DNA of 64,000 nucleotides, taken from contig OENT01000019.1 of NCBI GenBank assembly GCA_900239685.1, forward strand, positions 307,257 through 371,256, read 5' to 3'. The notes under the pieces are model-generated. The model was not told the DNA's origin, did not search any database, and was given only the letters and a program-made list of their open reading frames with translations. This DNA is from Rotaria macrura. Lineage: Eukaryota; Rotifera; Eurotatoria; Philodinida; Philodinidae. This document shows, piece by piece, positions 11,999 through 29,427 of this stretch (the stretch's first letter is position 1; every line of letters starts with the position of its first letter). A program made the translations under genes and the position numbers.

Positions 11999-13850
11999 AA
12001 CAATTTCTCAACTAATCGATCCTTTTGTGATTCAACATCATGTACCTTGTGTAGAGTTTGATAAACTGCCAATTCGGTCCATTTCATATGTCTAAAATTC
12101 ACTGTTTTTCATAAAAGAGAAACTTCGTTTTTTTTTTGTTCTAAAGTATGAAGTATGAATGTCAATACTGATAACTATAGGCTGACACGATAGCTTCTAT
12201 GTTCATACATGTTTGTCTTCAAAAATTTATATCCCATCCGATTGGAAAAGTATGCTAGTCTTTGATATCAGAAAAAAGTAGGAAATATCCTACCCTGTCG
12301 TCTTAGCTATATTTTTCTGTTCGCAAATAAGCTTTAATCTACGCAGAAGCTTCATTTTAACGAATGGACTTAGTATTTGATAGTATGAAGATGCCAAGAT
12401 GTACAATATATCAGAATCCCATGTTCACATTAAACTTTACTAATATTATATCGAACAAGTGTATTTATATGAATAGTAATATTTCTGAGTTTTCTGAGGT
12501 GTTTATTAGGCTATTCCTCTGTTGAATTCCAATTAAATAATGAATTAACATCCAAGAACTTAAGCATGGAATGAATCATGAAATTTCATAGGATTGAAGG
12601 CTCACAAAAAAATAACACGCACACACCATCATGAAATTGATGTTCTAAAAATCATCTTACTCTCTTCACTACAGTTTAAACATTTCCTTTAAAACTGTTA
12701 TACCTTTTGAAATTTTTTCCTTCTTATGTATAATTGATTCTCGAAGTGAACCATAAATTTATACCGAGTTCTTTCTCAAAGATAGTTCAATAAACATTTG
12801 TCAATACTATACAGATATCCACATATCACTAATTAGCTATTGAAATGTCAGTTATTTTTGTTGTTACTGGGGAAAGATGTTTCTAAACAAACAGTATCTC
12901 CTTTCCATTTTCTTAATGCATCAATAGTTTAAATATGTTTGTCTCACGATTTGAGAATATCCAACGAACTGACACGTTTACAATGACGTGTAGTGTCATT
13001 GAAGCATTCGGTTCCTATCAGCTCTTATTCGTGATTCACACATGAACTTTACTGATGTTCCCATTTTGTATCATATCATTGACTAGAGAGAGTGAGAGAG
13101 CGAGAACTGTTACTGTAAATAATTATCAACACAGCATCACTACATAAGGCGTCTGAAATGTGTAAATCACATGTGTTCTTCAGTCTTGTTATATTAATAC
13201 AAAATACATGAGGTGAAAATCTTCAAGTAATAGCAAATGTTATTGCACGATAATCGATCGTCTGAAACACGATCTCTTTTATGGATATCTGCAGTGTCAA
13301 CAAATAGTTTCTCTTTTATTTGTCTGTCTTAATGTTATTTTTCATGATCATTGTTTTTAATATAGATTCAACTGGAAGATCTTCCTTTTCTATACCCAGC
13401 TGGCATATCTATATCGTATCGCAATATACTATTATTATGTATGTCGGCAAGTTTTCAGAAACGATGACCTTGCCTAAATTCTAGACATTTAACTTAATGA
13501 ATATACAATATGAATCCTCGGACAATTGATAGACTGTTTTCAACGGTGAAGTGAAGAAAGTAAAATGTACAAACTTTCAACCTCAAAATTTAAAGTTACT
13601 ATATTACAAAGTGTAATTAAAAACAAAAGAAAATATCATTTCTAGATAGAACATGAACTTTTTATCGATATATTCATAGTTGCTCAGATTCTATATGATG
13701 TACATAGTTTTCAAGCGAAGGGAACTCATACATAATTGTTGACTGTTCGTCGTTTAGTAAAATTGCTAACTGTTCTCATGAAAATATGACGTTTAATGAT
13801 CGATAGTTTAAATTTTATCTTTTTTTTCTCCTTATAATTCATGATTTGAT
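11999..13850. other. intergenic or long intron, nothing recognised
   Basis: 1.85 kb of AT-rich sequence with no open frame of note. It either separates two unrecognised genes or is an intron joining them. Confidence 0.5.
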
Positions 13851-14709
13851 ATGAATAATAAACGTATTACAGTATCACCAATATCAAATGACATAGCAAA
13901 TGAATTTCATAGTAAGCCAACATCAATCAAATCTTCAGATGTCGAATCATCACCATTTGAATTGTTTCACAATAAAGTCGGCGATGAAAATACTTACATT
14001 GAACTGGCAACTGCAGCATCATCTTTTGAAGTTTTACCTCAAACAAAAACATATCATGAAATAAAACATGTATGAATATAATTTAATTAGGACATTCCAC
14101 AAAACAATAGTTACGAACAAAATAGATTCATTTCTATCTTAGAAACCAGAATCATTATGGAAAAAAAAATTAACATTGAAAACATTACTTTCAATGGCTA
14201 AACGATACGAAGCACAAGAATTAAAAGATCAAAAACCGATTGACTATCATATGTTTCTGAGCAACAAATTAGACGAAAATTCGATTTTTCAATACAGTGA
14301 TCATATTGATAAGAAATTTACAGCGAAAAATAAATCGGTCAAGATCAAACAGTCGAATGAAAAAGATTACCAAGAAACACGAGTAGAAGATTACAATAAA
14401 ATTTTTTTATCGTTTCCTGTCGATTTAATAACGGTTTTCTTCTTTATCTTGTAGAAACTATATAAACGTGTATTGAATACGATGGAACAACGCAAAGCAT
14501 TAACAAATAAAAATCCTGAATCTTCTCTATCATCTAAAGCACAGACGAAAGTCAATAGCCGTGGAAGTAAACTGATACCGAAAACTATCGTTGATGAAAA
14601 TGTACGGTTCTCAACGGATGATTCTCTTACATTTTTAAACAAAATTAAACAAGAAAAACCTATACTGATTACTTATCAAGCAGTACCAATCTTCGACATG
14701 GATAAATGA
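13851..14709 (+). CDS. Lys/Ser-rich protein of unknown function
   Basis: Three phase-0 exons, 13851-14069, 14143-14382 and 14455-14709, splice cleanly (GT-AG, introns of 73 and 72 nt) to give a 237-residue protein. The first exon begins with ATG and has no acceptor just upstream. The protein is hydrophilic and highly charged. A Lys-rich, probably helical block opens exon 2 and a second one opens exon 3. There is no signal peptide, no membrane segment and no domain I recognise. A 182-bp gap separates it from a small coiled-coil gene on the same strand. Function is unknown; it is probably cytosolic or nuclear. Confidence 0.6.
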
Positions 14710-14890
14710 TTAGTTCCAATATTTGTATTATTTTTCTTTTGTGTCTAGTCATATGAATCAGTCAGTTTTTTTTGTTCGTCGTCAGTTTTCATGGAACGTG
14801 ACTGTGATAAGAAACATTGAATATATATATGCCTTAACACAATAGGTCATTTCACATACCAACTAGACTCTATCGATATTAACATCAAGA

Positions 14891-15118
14891 ATGAATAATA
14901 CTACCACAAATACTTATGTTGGTCGAAGCAAAGAAATCGAAGAACAAATAAGTTTACTCGCCGAAAGCATTCATACAACAACTGATTCAATTAATAGACT
15001 TCAACAAAACTGTGCTAATCTATTATTAGATAATACCAAACATTATCAACTGGATGTATTGAATCGTCTCGATACTATTGAGAAGAAAATTAATGATTTC
15101 AATCATGATGGAATTTAA
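14891..15118 (+). CDS. small coiled-coil protein
   Basis: A single-exon 75-residue protein. After a short Asn/Thr-rich N-terminus, nearly the whole chain (about residues 13-70) shows heptad-like spacing of Ile, Leu and Val, as expected of a coiled coil. Small proteins of this type are subunits of complexes such as BLOC-1/BORC or tethering complexes, but no diagnostic motif lets me assign one. It lies 182 bp downstream of the previous gene on the same strand and is followed by an AT-rich tail with polyadenylation-like A-runs. Confidence 0.55.
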   Translation: MNNTTTNTYVGRSKEIEEQISLLAESIHTTTDSINRLQQNCANLLLDNTKHYQLDVLNRLDTIEKKINDFNHDGI

Positions 15119-18100
15119 GCTGATGCAAAAAAGAACAGATTATTACTTATCGTTTCTGCTTTTTGTAGTATTCCATTGAATTAAATACATAATAAATTGA
15201 AACAGTTTTTCTCATAAGAGATATTCGATTAGGATAGATTATGTTGACAGCTTTTAATTATTCTTTCATCTCTACAGAAAGATACAATAATCGGATTTTC
15301 ATGAGATGAAATTATCTCATCTGAATAGACTTTTGATAGATAAAATCGTCTTATAAAAATTTCTAAATCACATATCTTCAATGATCATATTCGACAGTTG
15401 TAACAACACATGTGTTCAAATCAGCACGAGTAATAATATTATCTCATTGTAAAATCAATTTGACTATTGTACTAGTGGAACTATTCTCAGTATAAAGGAC
15501 TAGAAAATTAGGACAAAATCCCTGACATTCATTTCTCGCACAGTTATGTATGCCATACTTAACGTAAAATTTCACTTGTGGAGAAATTTATTAACAATAA
15601 GATATTCACCAAAAAGCTACTTTTGAGTAAACTGTTTTGTGAACATCCTAAAATTATCATCTAGACTAAAGAGATATTCAGTGGAACATGATCGATTACA
15701 AGTGATGAATTTTTGCTTTCGGCTTCCACGTTTACATCTAGTTGCATGTTATAAATGAAGATGAGGACCACTATATAGTACAACACATTTTACAGTACAT
15801 AATATAATTTCAAAACATCGTCTATAGACATAATCAAATGTTGAGAGATTTCTATGAATTTTGCAGAATTTGTCACACTTAACACAAACTGAAAATATAT
15901 TCAAAAGATTTCAACATTGCAGAAACATAAGAGAAAAAGAAGATATTGTGTCGAGCTCTTAGAAAAACAAAAACTTAAATCTGTTAAATCCTTTATTCTA
16001 TCGACGAGATAATCTTCAATTTATCTATAGAAATGATTTTGCACACGTTTCAAAACCATAGAATCTAGAGTATTTTAGAAAATTTCATTCCAAGGGTGTT
16101 AATTGTGTAGTTTAGTTGGATATTTCCTTAAAAATTTATTTTCCTTATTCTCACTTCTTGTCAAAAACGATGAGTAACACGAAAAAAAATTATTTTTGTG
16201 TTCATTAATCAAAAATTAGTCAACAGTGGATATTAATAACTAAGAAATAGTAGTAAAAGAACGTCTTTTTTCTTCGACTGTCTTTAGAAATACGAATATG
16301 CTTGTAATTGTAACATAAACATTACGATGAAATCGATTTTGAAAGCATGATTCTAGATGTCGTAAGCTTTCACTTTCAATCGAAGGTTAAATTTGTTTTC
16401 ACGATTTAATAACATCTCTTATTATTGCTTGTTCTTTTGATCTAATACACACATGCTTCATCTCGTTTTCATCAACACAGGCCTACATCTATTCATACTC
16501 ATAGTAGCTTATCGAAAACAAGAGAGTCAATGTTATCAACGTAGAATAAAACTAGAACAAAATGAATCAATGACAAATAATATCAAATTCAGTATGTTAG
16601 CACAGTAGAAACATCATTCAGAAAACATCTATTCACATATATTAATTCGTTCTCAGAAAAAAATATACATTATTATTGCCAACGTATTTCAAATCATATA
16701 TCAAGTCTTGTATCGAAATAAAAGTTAAAAAGAATCTTTGTCATAAGTAAGAAAAGATTTGCATTGTTCAAGATCTATTTAAGTTTAAAGACGAAAAAAA
16801 CCAACATTCATCAAACGATGTGTACCTGTTGGCACAGATTTTCATGATGATTTACAAAAGTTCGATTTGAAACAATGAAAATATGAGACATCGCTAAAAA
16901 GAAAGAAATATTTTTCTTTACATTCTATTACTCGTAACATAGTTACTTTCGCACCTAACCAAAAACCAATATCATAAAAACATTATTTATTTCGTAATCG
17001 ATCAGAAATGTCTTGCAAGTATTTTGACAAACAATTCAACAGTGGATTCCATTTCAGTTATATGTAGAAATAAATTGAAGTAAGTATCTTTGTAAATTCT
17101 GTTAGATTTGTTACAGATCTAATCTTGCGTTGCAGTTTGAAATAAAACATTGAAACATGACCTTTTATCTTTCCATACAATCAAAAGCATTTGACATGTT
17201 TTTATTATTTTATAATAAATAAAAAAACAATGGTATCCATCAACGTTGTTTTAGAAATTTCTCTTTTAGAAAAATTTTATTTGATTAAGCTTTATCAGTT
17301 GTGAAAATTATGTGAACTTATTTTCATTTCATGACTTTTAGGACATCATACATAAGTATGTAGAAAATAATAGATTATTGCACGAAACTCAAACGTCCTT
17401 TGCTTATCTACAACATGAAAACGCATTTTTAATACATACAGACGATGCACAATAGAAACATACATTCATGAGAAAAAACATACAGACGAAAAGAAAAATA
17501 CAAGAAAACTGAGTCAAAAATCATGCCTCCCAATCGATCTGAAAATTTATAATGCATTTAATTTCGATGTTAATTACAACTCTATCATCAAATCTTTTAG
17601 CTTGTGATCACGTTCAATTATGAATGACAATTTTTGTTTCGTGTGAAATTTTCTCTGCATAATCGACACTTTGAAAAGGACAGTTTTCCTTTATTTTTTA
17701 ATGATACTATTGATTGTAATCAATTGATCCCATCATGACTATCATCTATGATTCTGTTCATTGACACATTTACGTCATGATTGTTAACGTTTTTCTTTTA
17801 AGCGAACAATGACGAGTAAAAGTATTCTTCATCTCTTTCTACAGGTATGGGAGTCATTGGGGAACAAATAGTGATCCGCTAGCAACATAAGTATCATCGT
17901 TAACACTCCGTATGTACGCAGTAGGTACCGAATCATTAACAATGATCAACTTCGATATCACTTTATTGGCGTACTTAAATCATCAAGCAGAACGATGTAG
18001 CATGCATCAATGTATGTTTATAGGTTCTTCCAACGAAATATAGAATCGTCGATGGTCGTGTGGCTACATAGAGGAGAAAAAACTATGCTGTTACAGTTCG

Positions 18101-18937
18101 TTAACTACATGTTGTTATTTTTTATACTCTAATTAGTAAAGAATAAGAACGACAAACGCGAAAAATTGAAATTAATTTGACATTCAGACATAGAAAACAG
18201 GATTTTTCTATGTACAGGTATGATGATAGCGGCAACCATGCATCCCTGCTGAGACATCGATCAGTCAAATGCACGTACAGGTAACATGATTAAATGACGA
18301 GATACTCTTTTATGAAGGAGAAAAAAAACGGAAGCATTCAGCGTTCTTTTTTCGATAAATATCGTGCCGTTAATATGTTATAGATACCTCTGCTTACATT
18401 CAGTCATTAGTAAGATATTTGATGTGTGCAATGAAGCATGTTTAGTTAAAAAATCGAATAACTAGTAAGTAGATAATAAAATATAAACAAACACATTGAT
18501 TGTATATTTTCTTATTAAATCATTTGGTTTTTTCTCGGATATTCGAATCATGCCAGTCAGTTCAGTGATTTATTGGAAATGATGAACGTTTTCTTTTTTG
18601 TTTATTGTAATGTGTGAAATATAAAACTTTGTAAATATCTCTTCATAATTCTTGACATATTCAACGTATCATCTTTTTCGGACAGTAGCTCTCATTTGAA
18701 GTTGTTGTTTTTTATTCAATTAAACGTACAAAAGAAGAAATTCTTCTTCTTCTATTTTTTTTTCGAATGAGTTTGATAAGTCTGTGTTATCGATAAAATG
18801 AATCAAAAATAAACATCAAAAGAACATCTATTTATGTGTTCACTATTCTTAGACAAAATATTGATTGGTTAGGAAAATTAAGTTGAAAAAGGTACAGTCG
18901 GAGAGAGAAAGAGAGGAAGAGAGAGACAGAGGGATTA
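15119..18937. other. intergenic region upstream of the ovo-like gene
   Basis: 3.8 kb without an open frame. Most is AT-rich and featureless. A less AT-rich island at about 17850-18300 stands out and could hold a 5' untranslated exon or regulatory elements for the ovo-like gene. A CCGTTA core, the kind of site OVO proteins bind, occurs near 18366. A purine-rich GA tract lies at about 18899-18932. Confidence 0.45.
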
Positions 18938-22062
<3,125 letters not shown>

Positions 22063-25000
22063 ACATACCTATGTTCTTATTTTTCTTATGTTATTAGTTA
22101 TATAAATATATATATATATATTCTTTATTATTGACATATTTTTTCCTTGTAAAATCTTGGATTTGTTCTTTTTCTTTTGTGTTTTGATGAAATTAAATAA
22201 AGACAATTATTTTAAAAACTTTCTCATGATTTCCTGATTGGCTTGTTCCATACGAACTGAATGACTAAAATATCTAGGGTAGTTAGAAAAGAAGAAAAAA
22301 ACAAAGGAAGTTACTCTTAAAGACAAGTATGCAGATAGTTCTGGACTTAAGACTCTGTTCCCGTAGTTATTAGCATCATTCAGATCTACTTGAACTGTTA
22401 ATATGAATAAGAAATCTATAAGATTTTTGTCTTAATACTGATAATCCACGATTGTTGATGTAGTTACGAGAAAACATTTTCTCATTCGTACGAATGATAC
22501 GGAAGAAACAAATTGACTTTAGGAGTACTATGAATATGAAAAATTTTAGTGTTTTATCTTTGATTGAAAGAGAAAAACTTTGATGATCAATTGATTTTTC
22601 CTTTTTTGGACATATTTTAATTCTAGGTATAATCAACGAATGACAATTACAGACAAACTCGTTCGTCATGCGAGTACCTAGCTAAAATTAAAAGATCTAA
22701 ACATCTTAGAGAATTACTGAAAATATTTTAAAATGAGAAAAATTAACTTAGTTTATTGTAAAATCGGAATATATAATCTTGCCCGGTAAATAGAAGTAGT
22801 AGAAAAATAGGAGTTCAAATTTCGAAACTAGTGTATTTCAAGTTCATTGGACACATCCATGAAGGACAGTCATGAAAGTATGATAGGTATTTTCTTTATC
22901 TTTAACAAAACGTTTAGAGAAATTTTGAAGAAAATCTGTAAGTAGACAATCAATTCAATGTACATAGGATGAAAATCAAAAAATGATTATGTCACAATCG
23001 ATCGAGAAATCTTTTCGGAGAGATGATTGCTAATATTTGATTGTTACTAATAATGAAAATTTCATTGATTGTTTTTGTTATTTTCTCCTCATTTAAAAGT
23101 ATGATGTATATGTGTATTGAAAGAAAAGAACGGTAACCCGTGTTATTCATTAGATATTTATTTATTGTTTATTAAATGACTGTCGTTCTTTCATGTTGAT
23201 ATCTTGAATTTTCGAAAGCACATGTGCTCTTAGATTAGACGAGGAAATAACTGAATATGCTGCTGAAACATGATTTTTATTAGGAAAATTGAATAAAAGT
23301 ATTCCTTCTGTATTTTGAATACTAAGAATATTTTATCATTCGATTATGTTTCGAAATAAGAGAATCAGTTTTTTTTTGTATTGTCATTCAACAGAATTCT
23401 ATTTTCAATATGGAAGTAAATCTTCCAGTGAATTAGTCCACAAAATTATCTAGACTGAATATCCAACGAATTCTCAACTAGCATAAAGAATTTTCTAAAA
23501 CCGAATTTCGATTCAGATGAAAAATCTAGTATAAAATAGTTTTTCATCAATAGATAGAAACAGAATTGATTCGCATCTTTATATTTAGATTTTCGTAAAA
23601 TATTAATCTTTCTTGTACATACGATGATTCTTAACACTAGAATAAAGTTATTGTCTTAAATTTGTAGTTCGTCATCTATGAATACCATTAGAGACTAGAT
23701 GATTTGTTCTTAGTGAGAAAAATGAAACATTATTGATGGTTCAAATAATTAAATTTTAATATCTCTGGATGGTTTTATAGATGCGAGGCAATATAGATTG
23801 AATAAAAATACAATTTCCTTGGTTAGAAAAGTCAAGTAAGGAATTTCCTTGATGGTTTAAAATACATGAGTCGATATCAAAGTTTATTTTTCCTGAAAAG
23901 AAATCTCTCATTTGTTATCATCGCAACAATCTATAGACCTAGTTACACATGAACATTTATAAATGACAATAAGCAAAACCCCATCCATGTGTGACCATTT
24001 AAGTCCTGTATTCTGTGCCCATGGTATTGGGTGTCATTTATGGATAATTTCTGTTTTCTATACTGTCTACTTAGTGCTCAACACTCACTGTTTTACGTTA
24101 TCTTAATTTTATGCAGCAGAAAATTCTTATTTTTCATGCAAGTAACACCACATCGTTATGTAATGTAGAACAGAGAAACCTCGTTGACTGATACTTCAAG
24201 TGGATATCATTAAGAAAAATTCATGAACAAGGCAACTATCGTTGTCTACATCAATATGATCGACGCAAAAAAGATCATAAGAGATATCGTTTTGTGAAAA
24301 ATATCGATAAAAAAAAGTAAATTCAAACGATGCTGATAATCACTGTCCATGTTCAATTATTCTTTTCGAAAAAAGCAAGAGTAAAAACAAAAGCGATGTA
24401 CCCGTTTGAACCTAGATTAGATAATATAACAGATACTTTATCCGTAATCAAATTTACTCAAATCATTGAAGAAGAGCGTGTAAGAAAACTTTTATCTACA
24501 GACAATATCAAGGTTTTCACGAAAAGGATACGACTAAAATTTAAACAAGGTTTTTACACGAATCAATCAATTTTGATTAGACACACTTGTGATATCAACA
24601 AAAGTAAATTATTCATATTTGTATCAGGATTTTAGTTTCTAGACACGGAAAAATTACTCGAAGTCTAAGTCACGCGTCTCATCTCATATAGCCAGGTATA
24701 TATTTGCTGTATTAGAATTCATTTCCTTATTCTTGTTATACAAAAACGATTGATGCATGCTAGAACATTTTCGATCATTCTTTTAGTTTACTAAATCAAC
24801 GTTAAAATGTATAATTGGTAGGTTCCGCTTACAGCTCTAAGTCTGTTGATTTGTAGAAGCTGATTTAGAAATAGTTTGGTGCCATCTATTGGACAATATC
24901 TATAATCTTGTTAAGTTTCATTTCTTACTTAAATAGCTCGATGATGTCAAATAGTTTTAGTAAACGATTATTTTTTGCTCTCAAATTTTTAATAAATGAA

Positions 25001-25384
25001 TCGTTTAATGTTATTCGAAATTATAGACGCGTTAGTTCTTTGATTGGTTCTACTAGATTGACCACTAATATTCAACTGATCGATCATTCAATGATTTATT
25101 CATTCGTCGTCGGGCTCGGGCATACCCTATTGAGAAATAATAAAACTAACTGCAAAAGTCGAGTGACGAATAACAACTCAAGTAATTATGTAATATTTTT
25201 GACTATTCTTTTGAGAAGAAACATTTTGACAGAGTGAGAATCTGCGAATAGATTGACACTGTCGTATGTAGTAATCGATCAGGTATCGAATTGCATGACA
25301 CATAGCAACATTCAGGAGAGAGATCTTTCTTGATTTTCTATTTTTTCCAATATTTATTACATATTTCAGATACAGCATAATATT
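22063..25384. other. intergenic between ovo-like gene and PI5P 4-kinase
   Basis: 3.3 kb, AT-rich. It contains the ovo-like 3' end signal at 22196 and several short frames (for example 24330-24635 and 24908-25237) that do not splice in phase to the kinase gene and have no recognisable motif. An acceptor-like site at 25368-25369 precedes the kinase start codon. Confidence 0.6.
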
Positions 25385-27578
25385 ATGGATGGACATAAGA
25401 TAAAAACAAAATCAAAATTCAAAGTTCGCCATCAGAAACATAAACTTTTTCGTGCTAATGAACCATTACTATCGGTACTCATGTGGGGAGTTAATTTTAC
25501 TGTGAGTTTGTTTTTTTTCTCCATAGTGCATGTTCAAAATGAGAAAAACAACTTCTTCTTTAGATCCATGAATTAGATAATGTGAATATTCCAGTCATGT
25601 TATTACCAGAGCACTTTAAAGCTTATGTTAAAATTCGAATTGACAATCAAAATTTCAATAAGTATGTAATGTTAGATATAAGATATTTTAATAAGTTTTT
25701 CTAATTTCTTTGCCTTCTAGAGAAGTGATGCCAAGCCACTTTAAGGTAAAAGAATATTGTCCACTCGTGTTTCGCGCATTTCGGGAATATTGGAAAATAC
25801 ACGATACCAGTTTTCGTGTAAGTTTAACTTGAAAAAATTTGGACGAACTTAAATTGAATCTCATTATTATTCCTTGATTTTAAGGACTCTCTAACTGAAC
25901 CGCCTGTACCATTACTTGAAACGACAAAATCAAATTTATCATTGTATCAGTCGTGTGATCGTCGTTTCATTCTTAAATGCATTGCAAAAGAAGACGTAGA
26001 ACAAATACATAATATTCTACCAGAATATCATCGAGTATGTTTTTTCACAACTATGTGTCGTCAAAATTGAAACATGAGTTTTTCTCGTCGACGACCAAAC
26101 TCAATAATTGACACTGAAAGAATCTATTTCTGAGAGTACACACACATATGTTTTATGGAAAAGTCGTAAGATCTGAAAAGGTCAGTTCGATCTTAAGTAC
26201 GACGATGTATTCGACACATGCCCTAAGTTTCAAATCTTAAAGAAGTTCTGTTGTCAAACGATTCTGATATGATACTGAAAAAAAGTGTACTAAATAAATT
26301 GATTGTTTTTAATTTAAATGTCGTGAGAACACCTAGTTGGTTGAAATTCATTTAAACATCTAATTTCATTCTAATGCTTATCAGTTGATAAGAAAGTCTA
26401 GTGCAAACTTATTGTTCTACTGAATTTTCTAGTACGTTGAAGAAAAATTAGCATTCCTTTCCTTCTGATATTCAGAATTTATGTTTATTATTTGGCGTGA
26501 ATATTTTCTATGCAATTTTTTTCAGTATATTGTTGAAACTCAAGGTGACACTTTACTTCCACATTATTATGCATTGTACAGATTAACTGTTGACGATAAA
26601 GAAAATTATGTATTAGTAATGCGTAATGTTTTATCAACAAAATTAAAAGTACATTTCAAATATGACGTTAAAGTATGAAAGGAAGAAAAAAATTCGTTGC
26701 TTCATTGTTTGAATGGGCTTCGAAAAAAACACAACTCTTGATTGAATGTTTTTATTTTCTACAGGGTTCAACTGTTGACCGAAGTGCTACAGATAAAGAA
26801 AAGTTAAATCCATGTCCAACATTAAAAGACAACGATTTTTTGGAAGTCAAACGAACAATTGATTTAGGTGCAGATCAAAAGAGAATTTTCATGGAAAGAC
26901 TTAAGCGTGATGTCAATGTAAGAAAAAGAAATCGACAGAGTTGTTTTTTTTTGAGAATAAAACAAATAAAAGCTAGCTGTTGTTTTAGTTTCTTGTGAGT
27001 CAGCATAAAATGGATTATTCATTATTCATTGGTATTCATGATCTTGACCAAGGAGGTTTTGGTAAGCTACTGTTTTTGATTTTTTGCAAAGCTTCATCAA
27101 ATTTGTTTGTTTGTTTTCTTTGATCTCTTAGAACGAGATCAAACCGTATCGGCTGGTGATATGAATGCATCAGATCAATCTGGTAATGAATCATCAGAAG
27201 GATCGGGTAAGATTTTCTTTAACTTATCTATGAATTAATTATCTGGATGTATATATTCTCTTTAGTGGAGAGTCCAACACAAATTGGTGATGATTATGCA
27301 TCTGATGAACCGTTCACTATGCGAAGTTCAGAAAGTAATCGATAATAATCAAATTCTTGTTTTTTAATTCTATGGAATTCTTTTGAATAGCATCATCACG
27401 TCGAGAATTGTATAGTCTTGGTTTGATTGATATATTGACGAACTATGGAATGAAGAAGAAAAGTGCACATGTTGCGAAAACAAAATTATCTGGTTCAGAT
27501 GCCGACGCAATATCGACGGTTCGACCAGAAATTTATGCACGACGTTTTCTTGATTTTATTGATAAAAATTTTACATAG
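25385..27578 (+). CDS. PIP4K2: phosphatidylinositol 5-phosphate 4-kinase (type II PIP kinase)
   Basis: Cytosolic/membrane-associated lipid kinase that phosphorylates PI5P to PI(4,5)P2. Ten exons: 25385-25501, 25564-25661, 25721-25817, 25885-26034, 26526-26672, 26765-26917, 26989-27061, 27132-27206, 27266-27334, 27391-27578. All phases agree, giving 388 residues against about 406 in vertebrates. Family signatures run the full length: [10 protein letters not shown] near residue 30, M-P-S-H-F-K near 76, ATP-binding Lys135 in I-L-K-C-I, the K-G-S-T-V block near 203, M-D-Y-S-L near 262, metal-binding Asp340 in I-D-I-L-T, and the Lys-rich specificity loop [10 protein letters not shown]. An acidic Ser-rich insert (about 280-326) replaces the usual disordered loop. 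The ATG is preceded by an acceptor-like site, so a 5' exon or spliced leader may be added. The gene appears intact. Confidence 0.95.
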
Positions 27579-29427
27579 AAAAAACAAACTAATACCTTTA
27601 TAAAAATGATGTAATATTCTGTAATTCTACATTGTTTTACTCTTTTTCATTTACACTAGATCAAACCCGACATTTATTTCTTCTCTTTTTTTTTGTTCGT
27701 ACAGTGTTTATTTTGTGTGCGCGCGTGTGTGTATGTTTATATAAACGATTTGTTCCGGTCTGTAAATTGATGGACATATGTGTTTATTCTTGGTTTTTTT
27801 TTCATTTCTTTGTTGATTTATTATACCGGAGATTCATCGTTTAACATGCATGTATGCGCATAGTTCTCTAGTCATGTGACTTGTTTTTTTGTCTTCTTTG
27901 TTTGTTTAATGCCTGTTAGTTTCCACTTTATTTTTCATTTTCTATTCGATATGTATATCATTATATTCTATTTGATGTTATATGTTTGTTCGCCTGCGCG
28001 TCATTTTACGTATCTATCACTAGTTAAAATGAAAAAACGATCAGAATAAATACATATATATTCTATGATATATTAATACAAGATTGGATTTTAATTTTAA
28101 ATAATGAATTGAATCATTATGAAAAATAATCTCAATAGATATTATAACATGTTCAAGAGAAATAAATCGTGGCACGAGAAAATATTAGTAATCAGTGAAG
28201 ACTGTTTAATATAAGAAAAGCTAGAAATCTCAAGGGAAATTTCAACAACGATTACTGTTCTAGATCTAAAGACAAATAGGGTATAAAAAAATAGTTACAT
28301 TTGATTTTCTGTTATATTCTATGGTTCTAATCGAATATTCGATGCATGAGACGGCAACTTTTTTAATAAAAACTACTATTCCAAGCATGCATATAATGTG
28401 AATTCGTTCAAGTCTCATGTATAGAAATGCTTTTTGAAACAAGGATTTTTTTATCTACTTTATTGTGTAGTATTTATTCTCATTTCTGAATATAATCACA
28501 GTATTCTTGATAATAAAAGAAACGTGTAGATTTTGTAAAAGTAATAATGAAAATTAATACCTTGTAAAAGAAAAAAATATTATTGGGTAACACGACATGA
28601 GATAATTACTTCTCCTAGTATACTGCTTTTCTAAATATAATCAAACGTTTTTAAAGTCAATAACGAAAGTCACCGAGCAGTCAATGTAATTATTTCCATC
28701 ATTTTCATGTCATTCATAGGTTGACGATTGTAAACTATTTATGGGCACCAATGTTTGAGTCGTATACATACAAATATATTTATTTTTGTTAACGATGTTT
28801 TTTTTCGTCTTTATAAATACACATTACTGGTAAAAATATGGATTGATCACATCTCATCTGAAATCAAAGTCGATTTTTCTTGATTCTATTCTGTATACTA
28901 GAAAAGAAATTTATACACGTAGTATAATCATAAATGTAACATATGAACCTGCTGGTACATGTTGATCTTTAATGAGGATGTGTGCTAAATAAAACGTAGA
29001 TCTATTCATGACAGCATCAAGATTCTAGACAACAACAGCAATCGATGAGCATCTGATTATAATCGTAACAATGTTCAATATTGATAACAATTCTTGTGCA
29101 AGGTTTCATATGGATTAGCATGTCACTGTTTAGAAGTTCTTGTTTTGTTGTGTTTACATAGTATGGAAAAAACCACTAATGCGAAAGACTTATCTTCGAA
29201 AGTGTAGGAAATGAGGTCATCCTGTGACAGAAATTACATATGCATTTTACACTAATTGTAAGAAACTGTTGTTTTGATTAAAATCATGGAAAAAATTGAT
29301 GGCATTCATTTTTTTTAGTTTCTTATTCATAATAAATTTGCAAAAGAATAACTTCTAATCAATCTTATCATAATATTATTAATCAAGTTGTTGCATTTTT
29401 TTCCTGATTTTTAGTGGTCTTCTATCG
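27579..29427. other. intergenic, nothing recognised
   Basis: AT-rich 3' flank of the kinase gene with an AATAAA near 28046. No frame with coding character and no RNA gene recognised. Confidence 0.6.

Noticed and set aside
24330..24635. 101-codon plus-strand ORF
   Set aside because: Composition follows local AT content, no motif, and no in-phase splice partner.
24908..25237. 109-codon ORF just upstream of the PI5P 4-kinase
   Set aside because: Its only donor leaves phase 2 while the kinase exon needs phase 0, and the peptide has no PIP-kinase similarity.
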